A DNA stretch of 64,000 bases from Rhodobacteraceae bacterium EhC02 (GTDB lineage: Bacteria > Pseudomonadota > Alphaproteobacteria > Rhodobacterales > Rhodobacteraceae). The notes beneath the pieces were generated by a model. That model worked only from the letters and a program-made list of their open reading frames with translations, made no database searches and was not told the origin of the DNA. The position numbers and the translations under genes were made by a program. Shown piece after piece: positions 51,909-60,417 of the stretch (positions within the stretch are counted from its first letter, which is position 1; each line of letters starts with the position of its first letter). The DNA is taken from positions 62,001 to 126,000 of the forward strand of contig LXYH01000059.1 of the NCBI GenBank assembly GCA_001650895.1, written 5' to 3'.

Positions 51909-52147
51909 TGGAACACGCCCTCCATTTCGAGTTGTCCTAAAGGTAGTGAGATCATGAGCGGCGCGCAAGCGTTCCGGTTGGCTCAAGATCATCTTTAGGA
52001 TTTTTTCGATCCCGACCCGTGGCGCGGGCAGGCCGATGCGGTGTACACAGGTCGAGGTCGCAAGGCGCGGCCCATCTGTCGAAAATCGCCTCTTTGTCGC
52101 AAGGGAAGGGCAGTAGACAGGGCGAACCGTATTAGGGGAATCAATCA

Positions 52148-52456
52148 ATGCCGGATGTCACCATCGTCTACTGGCGCGACATACCTGCCCAGGTCATCGT
52201 TGGCCGGGGCCGCAGCGGCGCGAAACGTCAGCTGGCCGAACGCTTCGAGCAGGCCATTGACCGTGCCGCGATGAAGACGGGTGCGGCGGGCACGGATGAC
52301 TACCTTGCCGAATGGCGCAAGGCAGATCCCTACACGGTCGAGGGCGACAGCCCCTCGGATATCGCCGAGCTTGAGGCCGCAAGGCTTGAGGCCGAATATG
52401 ACCAGGACCGGATCAAGGCCCTGATCGCCAATGACGGATGGGCCGCTGCTGAATGA
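52148..52456 (+). CDS. 'Virulence factor' domain protein (PF13769-like)
   Basis: A 102-residue protein that starts MPDVTIVYWRDIPAQVIVGRGRSGAKRQLAERFEQAIDRAAM. I recognise this as the short 'virulence factor' family found beside methylenetetrahydrofolate reductase-like genes in Rhodobacterales. It has no signal peptide. The name says nothing reliable about function. Given coupling to the next two genes it is more likely an accessory to folate or corrinoid methyl transfer. Confidence 0.8.
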   Translation: MPDVTIVYWRDIPAQVIVGRGRSGAKRQLAERFEQAIDRAAMKTGAAGTDDYLAEWRKADPYTVEGDSPSDIAELEAARLEAEYDQDRIKALIANDGWAAAE

Positions 52457-52488
52457 GCACGACCCTGCCGCGCCTGTGGGAGGCCGCA

Positions 52489-53427
52489 ATGGCACTGTTG
52501 AATTTCCGCAAACGTGACGACAGCCACACCTCGGGCACAGGTCCGGTGAATGCGCAGGTCGAGGCCTTTCTGAAGGGCTATTCGATCGAGGTGATGCCGC
52601 GCACCGCCGAAAAGGTCGAGGATTTTCGCGCCCTGCTGCCCGAAGGCACGCGCGTCTACATCGCCCATATCGAAGGCACCCCGATCGAGGACATGGTCGC
52701 GACCGCCCGCCGCCTGGCGCGCGACGGCTATCCGGTCATGCCGCATTTCCCGGCCCGCATCATCAAGGACCGCGCCACGCTGGCCGACTGGATCGCGCGC
52801 TACAAGGGCGAGGCGGGCGTTGATCAGGCGCTTTTGCTGGGCGGTGGCGTCAGCACGCCCGCGGGCGATTTCGACAGCTCGATGCAGCTGATGGAAACCG
52901 GTCTGTTCGACGGTTTCACCCGCCTGCACGTGGCAGGCCACCCCGAGGGGAACCGCGACATCGACACCGATGGCGGCGACCGCATCGTGATGGAGGCGCT
53001 GCGCTGGAAGCAGGCGTTTTCGGAACGCACCGACGCTAGGATGGCGATGGCCACGCAATTCGCATTTGACGCCAAGCCGATCATCGCATGGGCCGACCGT
53101 CTGCGCGCCGAAGGCATCGACCTGCCGATCCATATCGGCATCGCGGGTCCCGCCAAGCTGCAGACGCTGATCAAGTTCGCCATCGCCTGCGGCGTTGGTC
53201 CCAGCCTCAAGGTTCTGCAGAAACGCGCGATGGATGTCTCCAAGCTGCTGCTGCCTTACGAGCCGACGGATGTTCTGGTGGAACTGGCCGCGCACAAGGC
53301 GGCGAACCCGGATTTCAACATCGAACATGTCCATTTCTTCCCGCTTGGCGGCATCGCGACCAATGCCAACTGGGCCATTCAACATGGCGGGCGCTCTGGC
53401 GTGCCGGCCGCACAGACCCAAGGATAA
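52489..53427 (+). CDS. Methylenetetrahydrofolate reductase-like protein (MetF family)
   Basis: A protein of about 312 residues with a MetF-type TIM barrel. Recognisable stretches are YSIEVMPRTAEKVEDFRALLP, FTRLHVAGHPEGNRD and GGIATNANWA. It is divergent from classical MetF and lacks its usual N-terminal FEFFPPK motif. An ATG at 52453 overlaps the previous stop, but ATG 52489 has GGGAGG five bases upstream and gives MALLNFRKRD, so I prefer it. It should reduce methylene-THF or interconvert a folate C1 unit for the methyltransferase encoded next; this is inferred from the context. Confidence 0.85.
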   Translation: MALLNFRKRDDSHTSGTGPVNAQVEAFLKGYSIEVMPRTAEKVEDFRALLPEGTRVYIAHIEGTPIEDMVATARRLARDGYPVMPHFPARIIKDRATLADWIARYKGEAGVDQALLLGGGVSTPAGDFDSSMQLMETGLFDGFTRLHVAGHPEGNRDIDTDGGDRIVMEALRWKQAFSERTDARMAMATQFAFDAKPIIAWADRLRAEGIDLPIHIGIAGPAKLQTLIKFAIACGVGPSLKVLQKRAMDVSKLLLPYEPTDVLVELAAHKAANPDFNIEHVHFFPLGGIATNANWAIQHGGRSGVPAAQTQG

Positions 53428-53435
53428 GCTGACCC

Positions 53436-54491
53436 ATGACCCGCACGATCATCGAATCCAAGACCAAGACCGCAATCATCGGCTTTGATCAGCCTTTCTG
53501 CGTGATCGGCGAGCGCATCAACCCCACGGGGCGCAAGAAGCTGGCGGCCGAGCTTGAGGCGGGCGATTTCTCGACCGTCGAAAAGGATGCACTGGCGCAG
53601 GTTGCCGCGGGGGCCACGGTGCTGGATGTGAATGCGGGTGTCGTCTACAACTCCAACCCCAACCCGAACGAGACCGAACCGCCCTTGATGCGCAAGATGC
53701 TGGAACTGGTGCAGGGGCTGGTCGATGTGCCGCTGTGCATCGACAGCTCGGTTCCCGCCGCACTGGAAGAGGGGCTGAAGGTCACCGAAGGCCGTCCGCT
53801 GCTGAACTCGGTCACCGGCGAAGAGGAACGGCTGGAATTCGTGCTGCCGCTGGTCAAGAAATACAACGTGCCGGTCGTGGCCATTTCAAACGACGACACC
53901 GGCATTTCCGAAGACCCCGACGTGCGTTTCGAAGTGGCCAAGAAGATCGTGCAGCGCGCCGCCGATTTCGGCATCCCCGCCCATGACATCGTGGTTGATC
54001 CGCTCGTCATGCCGATCGGTGCCATGGGGACCGCCGGCCTGCAGGTCTTTGCCCTTGTGCGCCGCCTGCGCGAGGAACTGGGCGTCAACACGACCTGCGG
54101 CGCATCCAACATCAGCTTTGGCCTGCCGAACCGTCACGGGATCAACAACGCCTTCCTGCCGATGGCGATCACCGCCGGCATGACCTCGGCGATCATGAAC
54201 CCCATCGCGCTGCCGGTGCCGATGTCGAAGATCGAGGAAAAGAAGCTGGCCTTGGCCGCGGCGGGCATCATCGTGCCCGACGACATGGATCTGGAACTGT
54301 TCTGCCAGCTGACCGGGCTGGGGTCGACCAAGCCGCGCGCCGGATCCGAGATGGAGGCGATCCGCGCCGCCAACTTCCTGACCAACAACGATGCCTCGGG
54401 CGGGGAATGGATCCGGTTCAACCGCGCGCCTTCCGCCGAGGGCGAAGGCGGCCGGGGTGGCCGCGCAGGCGGACGCCGCCGCCGCGGCTGA
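53436..54491 (+). CDS. Methyltetrahydrofolate:corrinoid methyltransferase (pterin-binding domain)
   Basis: A 351-residue pterin-binding TIM barrel like the MTHF-binding domain of methionine synthase and the AcsE methyltransferase. Signatures are CVIGERINPTGRKKLAAEL, GATVLDVNAG, VPLCIDSS, NSVTGEEERLE and NTTCGASNISFGLPNR. It moves the methyl group from methyl-THF to a cobalamin carried by another protein. The tail (GEGGRGGRAGGRRRRG) is Gly/Arg-rich, unlike typical members. No corrinoid protein or homocysteine-binding gene is in the window, which fits a split methionine-synthase system known in Rhodobacterales. Confidence 0.92.
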   Translation: MTRTIIESKTKTAIIGFDQPFCVIGERINPTGRKKLAAELEAGDFSTVEKDALAQVAAGATVLDVNAGVVYNSNPNPNETEPPLMRKMLELVQGLVDVPLCIDSSVPAALEEGLKVTEGRPLLNSVTGEEERLEFVLPLVKKYNVPVVAISNDDTGISEDPDVRFEVAKKIVQRAADFGIPAHDIVVDPLVMPIGAMGTAGLQVFALVRRLREELGVNTTCGASNISFGLPNRHGINNAFLPMAITAGMTSAIMNPIALPVPMSKIEEKKLALAAAGIIVPDDMDLELFCQLTGLGSTKPRAGSEMEAIRAANFLTNNDASGGEWIRFNRAPSAEGEGGRGGRAGGRRRRG

Positions 54492-54517
54492 CCCAAACCC
54501 ATCAAGCGAAAATGCGA

Positions 54518-54545
54518 AAGCCGGGCGGCATCGCCCGGCTTTTTC
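54518..54545 (+). terminator. Terminator of the methyl-transfer operon
   Basis: A perfect 10-bp stem (AAGCCGGGCG, loop GCAT, CGCCCGGCTT) is followed by TTT, between convergent genes. Confidence 0.85.
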
Positions 54546-54567
54546 ATTCATGCCCATCCGGCATGGT

Positions 54568-55185
54568 TCAGATCAGGTGCAGATCACGCGCGATCAGGGC
54601 CGCATGGGTGCGGTTGCGCGCCTCGAGCTTGCGGCTGAGGGTCTTGACATGCAGCTTGACCGTGACTTCCTGCACATCCAGTTCCTGGGCGATTTCCCGG
54701 TTGGATTTTCCCGCGCAGACCCCTTGCAGCACATCCTTTTCCCGGCGCGTCAGAACCGGCGTGCCGACAGCATCGGCATCATTGTCCGCGTGTTTCGCAT
54801 CCGACGGATGGGCCGCTTCGCCTGCCAGGATCCGCCTGACACGCGCGACCAGGGCATCCGGCGACAGCGTCTTGGGCAGGTAATCGGCAGCACCGTCCAT
54901 GATGGCGCGACGCTCGATCTCTTCCGAGGAGGTGCCGGTCAACAGGGCGACAGGACCGGGGCGGTTCGCATCAAGGCAGCGTATCAGGCCGCTTGGCATG
55001 GTCATGCCGGGCATAGTCAGGTCCAGAAGGACCAGGTCGAATGATCCATGGCTGCCTATCTGCTCAAGCGCACCGTCCAGATCCCGGCTTTGGCTGACAT
55101 CCACATTCGCGGCAGCAGCCAGGTAGGAGGCCAGCGTCTCGCGCACGAGGTCATGATCGTCCGCGATCAGTATTCTGGATTTCAC
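54568..55185 (-). CDS. LuxR/NarL-type response regulator
   Basis: A 205-residue two-domain regulator. The receiver domain (1 to about 120) has the acidic pair Asp9/Asp10 (IADDHD) and phospho-acceptor Asp55 (LVLLDLTMPG). The LuxR-type helix-turn-helix (about 142-200) contains LTRREKDVLQGVCAGKSNREIAQELDVQEVTVKLHVKTLSRKLEARNRT. It starts with GTG at 55185, with GGAAAG upstream. It diverges from the hybrid kinase, its likely partner through the kinase's Hpt domain. The pilus genes nearby are plausible targets. Confidence 0.93.
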   Translation of the reverse strand: MKSRILIADDHDLVRETLASYLAAAANVDVSQSRDLDGALEQIGSHGSFDLVLLDLTMPGMTMPSGLIRCLDANRPGPVALLTGTSSEEIERRAIMDGAADYLPKTLSPDALVARVRRILAGEAAHPSDAKHADNDADAVGTPVLTRREKDVLQGVCAGKSNREIAQELDVQEVTVKLHVKTLSRKLEARNRTHAALIARDLHLI

Positions 55186-55283
55186 GTTTAACTTTCCACG
55201 TTTTACAAAGTGAGCAGGCTGACCCCGCGAATTTGTAGGCAGCGAGTATTTTATAGAGATCCTGAAAATTTACCACTACGCTT

Positions 55284-55298
55284 TTGATGCAAGATCAA
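55284..55298. promoter_or_regulatory. TTGAT-N5-ATCAA inverted repeat between the regulator and kinase genes
   Basis: A perfect 5-bp inverted repeat in the 251-base region between the divergent response regulator and kinase genes. It is short; a LuxR-type binding site is only a possibility. Confidence 0.25.
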
Positions 55299-55436
55299 CC
55301 AAAAGATATTCACTTGCCCAAAGACAATTGCACCGGCCAGGCGTTAGAGGGGATTGTCATCTGGACCAGGCATGAAAACTGGCCCAGACTGCGTTGCATG
55401 ATGCTTGACGGGGCGCTTGTTGATGGATGAGGGATC

Positions 55437-58097
55437 GTGACCGACAAGAACCGCCCTGATCCTTCCGCAGACAGGTTCGGGCTGCGTGTCCTGCCCGTGA
55501 TCGCCATAGTCTTCGGGTTGCTGTCACTGGCCGTTCTGATGGTGCAGGCCCCAAGGATCTGGCAGCAGATCGACTGGTTGGGCCGTTTTGAAAGCCGGTC
55601 CATCCACAGCGCCGGCCACCATCTGGAATCATCCTTTCTGCTGCTTGAATTGGCGGTTCTGCGTGCCACTGACGAGGACCGGCCCGAAATCGGTCAGTTG
55701 CGACGGCGTTTTGGCGATCTGGTGGCGGAAATCGATGCGCTGAAGACGACGATCGCCAGACCCTCGTACCTGGGACAGGCGCAATTGCGGATCGAGACCA
55801 ACGCGGCGCTGGCGGCGTTTGCGTCCGAGAACGAAAAGCTGGCCGTTTACTTCATGCTCAGCGATGACGCGTTGATGACGGCGCTTCCACAGTTGATCGA
55901 GGCCCTGGAGGTGGTCCGCGCCGCGTTGGAGACGCTGACCGATACGGCGGATCGCATGGTGCAGCAGAAGGACACGATTATCCAGGAGGACCTGGGCCGA
56001 TCGCTTCTTCTGCTTGTGTCGGCGGCCTTTGTCCTCTTTGCATCGACCGCGCTGCTGGCCTCGGTGTTCTGGCGGATTTCCCGGATCAACCTGCAGCGCG
56101 CAAGGGAAAACAGGCTGGTCAGCGCGCGCCTCGAAACGGTTGTGGACACCTCGCAGGATGCGATCATCGTCACCGATGACGCGGGCATCATTTCCGGCTT
56201 CAGCCGCTCGGCCGAACAGGTCTTCGGCATGGCCAGCAGCATCGCCCGAGGGCTTGTGATCGGTGAGCTCATCTTCGAGATGGATGGCCGCGCCCTGTCG
56301 TTGGCGCGCATGGACATGCCAGATGTCGAACGCGTCCAGATGGTTGGTCGCGATGCGGTGGGGCGCGAATTCCCGATAGAGGTGTCCCTTGGCACGGCCC
56401 TGCGCGAGGGAAACACGATCCACGTCTTCTTTCTGCGCGATATCTCGGCCCGTCTTGCCGTCGAAGAGGATCTGCGCGCCTCACGCGACAAGGCCTTGGC
56501 CAGCGAACGCGCCAAGGCGCATTTCCTGGCCGTCATGAGCCATGAGATGCGCACCCCGCTGACGGGTATCCTTGGGGCGATCGAACTGATGCGCACCAAT
56601 ACCGATGGTAGGAACATCAAGGATTACCTGGATATCCTGCAATCATCCGGCGAGCTTTTGCTGGGGCATATCAACGATGTGCTGGACCTGACCGAGATCG
56701 AGTCGATGGGCATCAACCTGACCGAACGCGTCTTCGATCTGGATGCGCTTCTGGCCGATGTCACGCGCAGCCTGATCCCCGCCGCCGAACGCAAGTCCAA
56801 CAGCCTGATGCTGCACAAGTCGACCGAACAGATGGGATGGTTCCGGGGCGATCCTGTGCGGATCCGTCAGATCCTGATCAACCTGATCGGAAACGCCATC
56901 AAGTTCACCAACGATGGCCAGATCACGGTCGATGTGGATGTGGCCCCCGATACCCATGGGCTGATCCTTGGGCGCCAAAGGATCGAGATCCAGATCGCCG
57001 ATACCGGCACCGGCATCGCACAGAACCAACTGGACAGGATATTCGAGGACTTCGTGCGGCTTGAGGACACAGCCGCGCGCAAGACCGAAGGCACCGGGCT
57101 TGGGTTGGGGATCGTCAAACGGCTTGTCGACGCGATGGGCGGCAAACTGGGCGCGGAAAGCGTTCTGGGCGAGGGCAGCCTGTTCTGGATCAGCCTGTCC
57201 CTGCCGCCGGTCGAATTGCCCACTGCCGTCAGCGAGGTTCTGACCGATCCGTCGGATGTGCCCCGGTCTTCGGTACTGTTGATCGAGGATAACGAGATCA
57301 ACCGTTTCATCCTGCGCGAGATGCTGCAACTGGACGGGCACAAGGTGGCCGAAGCCTCTGACGGCAGCCAGGGCGTCGAGATGGCCGCAGCCGAGGCCTA
57401 CGACCTGATCTTCATGGACATCAACATGCCGCGCATGAATGGCGTGCAGGCGGCAAAGGCCATTCGCGCCGGAAAGGGCAAATCGGCCAAGGCACGGATC
57501 GTGGCCCTGACCGCGCATGTCTTTGATCATGATCTGCGCCGCTTCAGGGACGCGGGCATGGAGGATGTGGTGATCAAACCGCTGCGCTGGGAAGGGCTGC
57601 GTCGCGTGATGCGGGGCACCCCCGCCACCACGGCAGACCAGCAACCGGATGCTGCGCTCGGGGCAGGTGGGGGCGCGCTGCCGCCCTTGCTGGACAGGGA
57701 CGTTCTGAACCTGCTGCATGATACGCTTGGCCCCGAAAAGCTTGGCAGTCTGCTGGACCAGTTCACGACCGAGGCAGAAACGGCGTTGTCCGAAATCCGC
57801 GAGGGCCTGCATGGCCCCCGGCAGATCTTGCGGGACCGCTTGCACGGGTTCGCAGGTCAGGCCGCCACCTTTGGCGCGCGGCGCCTGCACAGCGTTCTGG
57901 GTACGCTCGAGGACGAGGTTCTCGAGATGCCTCCGTCAGATATGGAACGCCTTCCAGACCGGCTCGAGGGGTTGTGGAACGCCACGCGCAAGGAGGTTCG
58001 CGCCTTGCGCAGCCTGCTGCCCGCAAGCGCACTGACGGCGGAAATCCGGCCCAAGGGACCTTTGCGGGACGCCAATGATCCGCGCCGGATGATCTGA
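55437..58097 (+). CDS. Hybrid sensor histidine kinase with PAS, receiver and Hpt domains
   Basis: An 886-residue membrane kinase. TM1 is about 18-38 and TM2 about 190-212, with a 150-residue helical periplasmic sensor between them. A PAS domain follows (about 230-340), then HisKA with His369 (MSHEMRTPLTG), and HATPase_c with NLIGNAIKF, DTGTGIA and GTGLGLGI. Next come a receiver with Asp661 (FMDINMPRMNG) and a C-terminal Hpt with His803 (RLHGFAGQAATFGA). This is a full internal phosphorelay (His-Asp-His) whose output should be Asp55 of the adjacent LuxR regulator. GTG start with GAGGGA upstream. The stimulus is unknown. Confidence 0.94.
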   Translation: MTDKNRPDPSADRFGLRVLPVIAIVFGLLSLAVLMVQAPRIWQQIDWLGRFESRSIHSAGHHLESSFLLLELAVLRATDEDRPEIGQLRRRFGDLVAEIDALKTTIARPSYLGQAQLRIETNAALAAFASENEKLAVYFMLSDDALMTALPQLIEALEVVRAALETLTDTADRMVQQKDTIIQEDLGRSLLLLVSAAFVLFASTALLASVFWRISRINLQRARENRLVSARLETVVDTSQDAIIVTDDAGIISGFSRSAEQVFGMASSIARGLVIGELIFEMDGRALSLARMDMPDVERVQMVGRDAVGREFPIEVSLGTALREGNTIHVFFLRDISARLAVEEDLRASRDKALASERAKAHFLAVMSHEMRTPLTGILGAIELMRTNTDGRNIKDYLDILQSSGELLLGHINDVLDLTEIESMGINLTERVFDLDALLADVTRSLIPAAERKSNSLMLHKSTEQMGWFRGDPVRIRQILINLIGNAIKFTNDGQITVDVDVAPDTHGLILGRQRIEIQIADTGTGIAQNQLDRIFEDFVRLEDTAARKTEGTGLGLGIVKRLVDAMGGKLGAESVLGEGSLFWISLSLPPVELPTAVSEVLTDPSDVPRSSVLLIEDNEINRFILREMLQLDGHKVAEASDGSQGVEMAAAEAYDLIFMDINMPRMNGVQAAKAIRAGKGKSAKARIVALTAHVFDHDLRRFRDAGMEDVVIKPLRWEGLRRVMRGTPATTADQQPDAALGAGGGALPPLLDRDVLNLLHDTLGPEKLGSLLDQFTTEAETALSEIREGLHGPRQILRDRLHGFAGQAATFGARRLHSVLGTLEDEVLEMPPSDMERLPDRLEGLWNATRKEVRALRSLLPASALTAEIRPKGPLRDANDPRRMI

Positions 58098-58263
58098 CGG
58101 CGGAAGTGGCATCAGCCAGGTCGGACAGGTCTTTTTTTGTAACGCAACCTGAAACAATGTTCAGTAAATTCGCAGGTTGAGTTTTGGATTTGCCACGCAA
58201 AGACCACAAACCCGGCCAATAGATGCCCGGAGTATTATGCAATCTTGCAGTGTTCAGGAAACA

Positions 58264-59064
58264 ATGGAGCCGGAAATGCTTGAAATCCTGTCTGCTGCGC
58301 TGATTTGTGCACTGACCCTGCGCGCCCTTGCCGGATCGCTTGTGACGCAGGGGGGGCAGATCAGGCTTCCGCAAGTCGAGCTGGGGTCGCTGCGCACATG
58401 GATCCTGATGTCTCTGGCGGCCATCCTCGTCTTGAAACCGCTGTTCGGCAGCGCCTTTGTTCTTGCGCTGCTGCTGCATGAACTTGGCCATGTCATGGCC
58501 CATCGCCAGCTGGGTCACACGGATGCGCGGTTCCGGCTGGCGCCGCTGGTGTCGAACATTCCAGTGTCCCAGCGCAGGATACCGACACAGGCGCAGGATT
58601 TCTTCGTCACCATCATGGGGGCGGGCTTCAGCATCGCACCGATGGTCGTCGCATTGGTCGCAGCCAGCCTGTTCAAGGGGGCAATGCCCGGGTTCTACAC
58701 TTTCTTCTTCGCCCTCGGCACGGCGATCGGCGCGCTGAACTTCATCAATCTTCTGCCCCTGTTGCCGCTGGACGGCGGGCGTTGCCTGCGCCAGATCCTT
58801 GCCACCTTCAGCCCGCGCACGGGGATGCATGTGATCCTGACCATTTCTGCGGGCGCCGCCGCGCTGTCATTCGTACAGGAATCGATGTCCCTGATCGCCC
58901 TCGTTTGCCTTGGGGGCCTGGTGTTTTTCCGTCCGGACACCGAGTTTGCCGAAAAGGCGCCCATGTCACAGGGCCAGGCAGGCCTGGCGCTTGTGGTCTA
59001 TGGTTTCACGATTGCCGCCCATGCGACGGGCGGTTGGTATTTGATCAGACTGTATTTCTGGTGA
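58264..59064 (+). CDS. M50 family intramembrane zinc metallopeptidase (small, PDZ-less)
   Basis: A 266-residue membrane protein with about six helices. The zinc site is HELGH (72-76) in LALLLHELGHVMAHRQLG, and the third ligand is in INLLPLLPLDGGRCLRQ (Asp170). No PDZ or CBS domain is seen, so it is close to the SpoIVFB/S2P minimal form. I start at the ATG at 58264, which follows AGGA; a frame back to 58177 has no Met start. It sits between the kinase and the pilus genes. A protease acting on a membrane regulator or pilus component is a guess. Confidence 0.85.
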   Translation: MEPEMLEILSAALICALTLRALAGSLVTQGGQIRLPQVELGSLRTWILMSLAAILVLKPLFGSAFVLALLLHELGHVMAHRQLGHTDARFRLAPLVSNIPVSQRRIPTQAQDFFVTIMGAGFSIAPMVVALVAASLFKGAMPGFYTFFFALGTAIGALNFINLLPLLPLDGGRCLRQILATFSPRTGMHVILTISAGAAALSFVQESMSLIALVCLGGLVFFRPDTEFAEKAPMSQGQAGLALVVYGFTIAAHATGGWYLIRLYFW

Positions 59065-59082
59065 ATACCCTATTCTAAAGTA
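59064..59082. promoter_or_regulatory. Shared pilus-locus motif, copy 1
   Basis: AATACCCTATTCTAAAGTA matches 18 of 19 bases of 62192-62210. It begins at the last base of the M50 gene, and a TATAAT hexamer (59084-59089) follows two bases later, so it occupies the place of a promoter spacer or activator site for the TPR lipoprotein gene. Confidence 0.55.
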
Positions 59083-59208
59083 GTATAATTGAGTTCCCCA
59101 AGTTGTAATTAGGGCACAACACGCATGGCACAATTTAATGCCAGTTTACAGATTTGCCCTGTTCACACTACATTTTGTGGAATTGAGCAGCAAAGTTGGG
59201 CCGAAAAA

Positions 59209-59730
59209 ATGCGCGCCGCCATAATTATCATGTCCCTCGTGGGGCTTACAGCATGTACCGAAGGTGGGATCGGCGAATTCTCGTCATTCGGGGACAATGT
59301 CTCGACCGTCGCCGATACATCGGACCGTGACTATTATCCCGACGACCAGCTGCTTGTCGAAGCCAAGCTTCAGTTCACGAACAACAACTACGGCAAGGCC
59401 AATGCGCTGTTCAAACGCGCGCTGGAGGTGGCACCGAACGATCCGCAGGCGCTTTTGGGCTATGCGGCCAGCTCCGACATGCTGCGCCGCTTCGATCAGT
59501 CCGACATGGCCTATCGCAAGCTGCAGCCGATCATCGGCAACCGGATCGAATTCCACAACAACTACGGGTATTCCCAGTTGCTGCGCGGAAATCTGCAAGT
59601 GGCGCGTCGGCACTTCCTGATCGCCTACGAGATGGACCCAAGCAACGAATTCGCGGCCAACAACCTGGAATTGCTGCGAAACTCGTCCTCCTACCAGCGC
59701 CGGTCGCGCGGGGATTTGCGCGGGATCTGA
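59209..59730 (+). CDS. TPR-repeat lipoprotein (TadD-like pilus assembly protein)
   Basis: A 173-residue protein. The N-terminus MRAAIIIMSLVGLTAC ends in a lipobox (LTAC), so it is a lipoprotein. Two to three TPR units follow: YYPDDQLLVEAKLQFTNNNYGKANALFKRALEVAPNDPQALLGYA and NNYGYSQLLRGNLQVARRHFLIAYEMDPSNEFAANNLELL. TadD proteins are TPR lipoproteins needed for Tad secretin or pilus assembly. An upstream ATG at 59125 would hide the lipobox inside the protein, so the ATG at 59209 is chosen although its ribosome site is weak. Confidence 0.82.
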   Translation: MRAAIIIMSLVGLTACTEGGIGEFSSFGDNVSTVADTSDRDYYPDDQLLVEAKLQFTNNNYGKANALFKRALEVAPNDPQALLGYAASSDMLRRFDQSDMAYRKLQPIIGNRIEFHNNYGYSQLLRGNLQVARRHFLIAYEMDPSNEFAANNLELLRNSSSYQRRSRGDLRGI

Positions 59731-59760
59731 GTGAGCGCGACGCGAACCACGGGTTGAGCC

Positions 59761-60246
59761 ATGGAACTGGCCCATCAGATCATGCTGTGGCTGTGCTTTG
59801 CCTTTCTGGCCCATGTGGCCTGGCAGGACTTTCTGGCTCTGCGCATCCGCAACCGCGATGTTGCGATCTTCTCGGCCATGGTGCTGGCGCTTCTGGCCTT
59901 GCGCGGCTTTGACGGGGCGCTGCCCGATCTCATGGCGGGACTGCTGCTGTTCGGCTTGGGTTTCGTGATGTGGATGCTTGGCGGGATGGGGGCAGGGGAT
60001 GTCAAACTCTACCTGCCGCTCGGGGTCTTCGTGGGCTGGGGGCTGTTGCCTGTCTATGTGGTCTTTCTGCTGATCGGATCGGTCATCATGCTGGTCGCCG
60101 TGCTGCTGGCGCGCCGCTTCCCCTCGTACAGGGGGCGGATCCGCGCCCGCATGACGGACATCGCCGCATCCCGGGCGGTGCCCTATGCGGTGCCCATGGT
60201 TTTCGGGGCGATCCTGACCCTCTTGCCGCGGGCCTTGCAGATGTGA
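59761..60246 (+). CDS. Prepilin peptidase of the Tad system (TadV/CpaA-like, A24A family)
   Basis: A 161-residue polytopic membrane protein with four to five helices. The second catalytic Asp is in the family motif GGMGAGDVKLYLPLG (about 76-90) and the first is in QDFLALRIRN (about 21). It lacks the N-terminal methylase domain of type IV prepilin peptidases, as usual for TadV/CpaA. It should cleave the Flp prepilin encoded 2.2 kb downstream. It starts 30 bases after the TPR gene. Confidence 0.9.
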   Translation: MELAHQIMLWLCFAFLAHVAWQDFLALRIRNRDVAIFSAMVLALLALRGFDGALPDLMAGLLLFGLGFVMWMLGGMGAGDVKLYLPLGVFVGWGLLPVYVVFLLIGSVIMLVAVLLARRFPSYRGRIRARMTDIAASRAVPYAVPMVFGAILTLLPRALQM

Positions 60247-60417
60247 TGAAGCCCCAGTTTACAGGGATTTAAGCATTCTGCATAATCGGGCGAAAGCGCA
60301 GAGGGCGCCATGTGCCGGTTGCTCGGTAGGGTTGATTACAGGTTGCGAGTCATAATGCGGTGCGGTTGCGGCGCCTTCAATCCAACCATTTGAACCTGAT
60401 CCGAAAGGATTGCCCAT

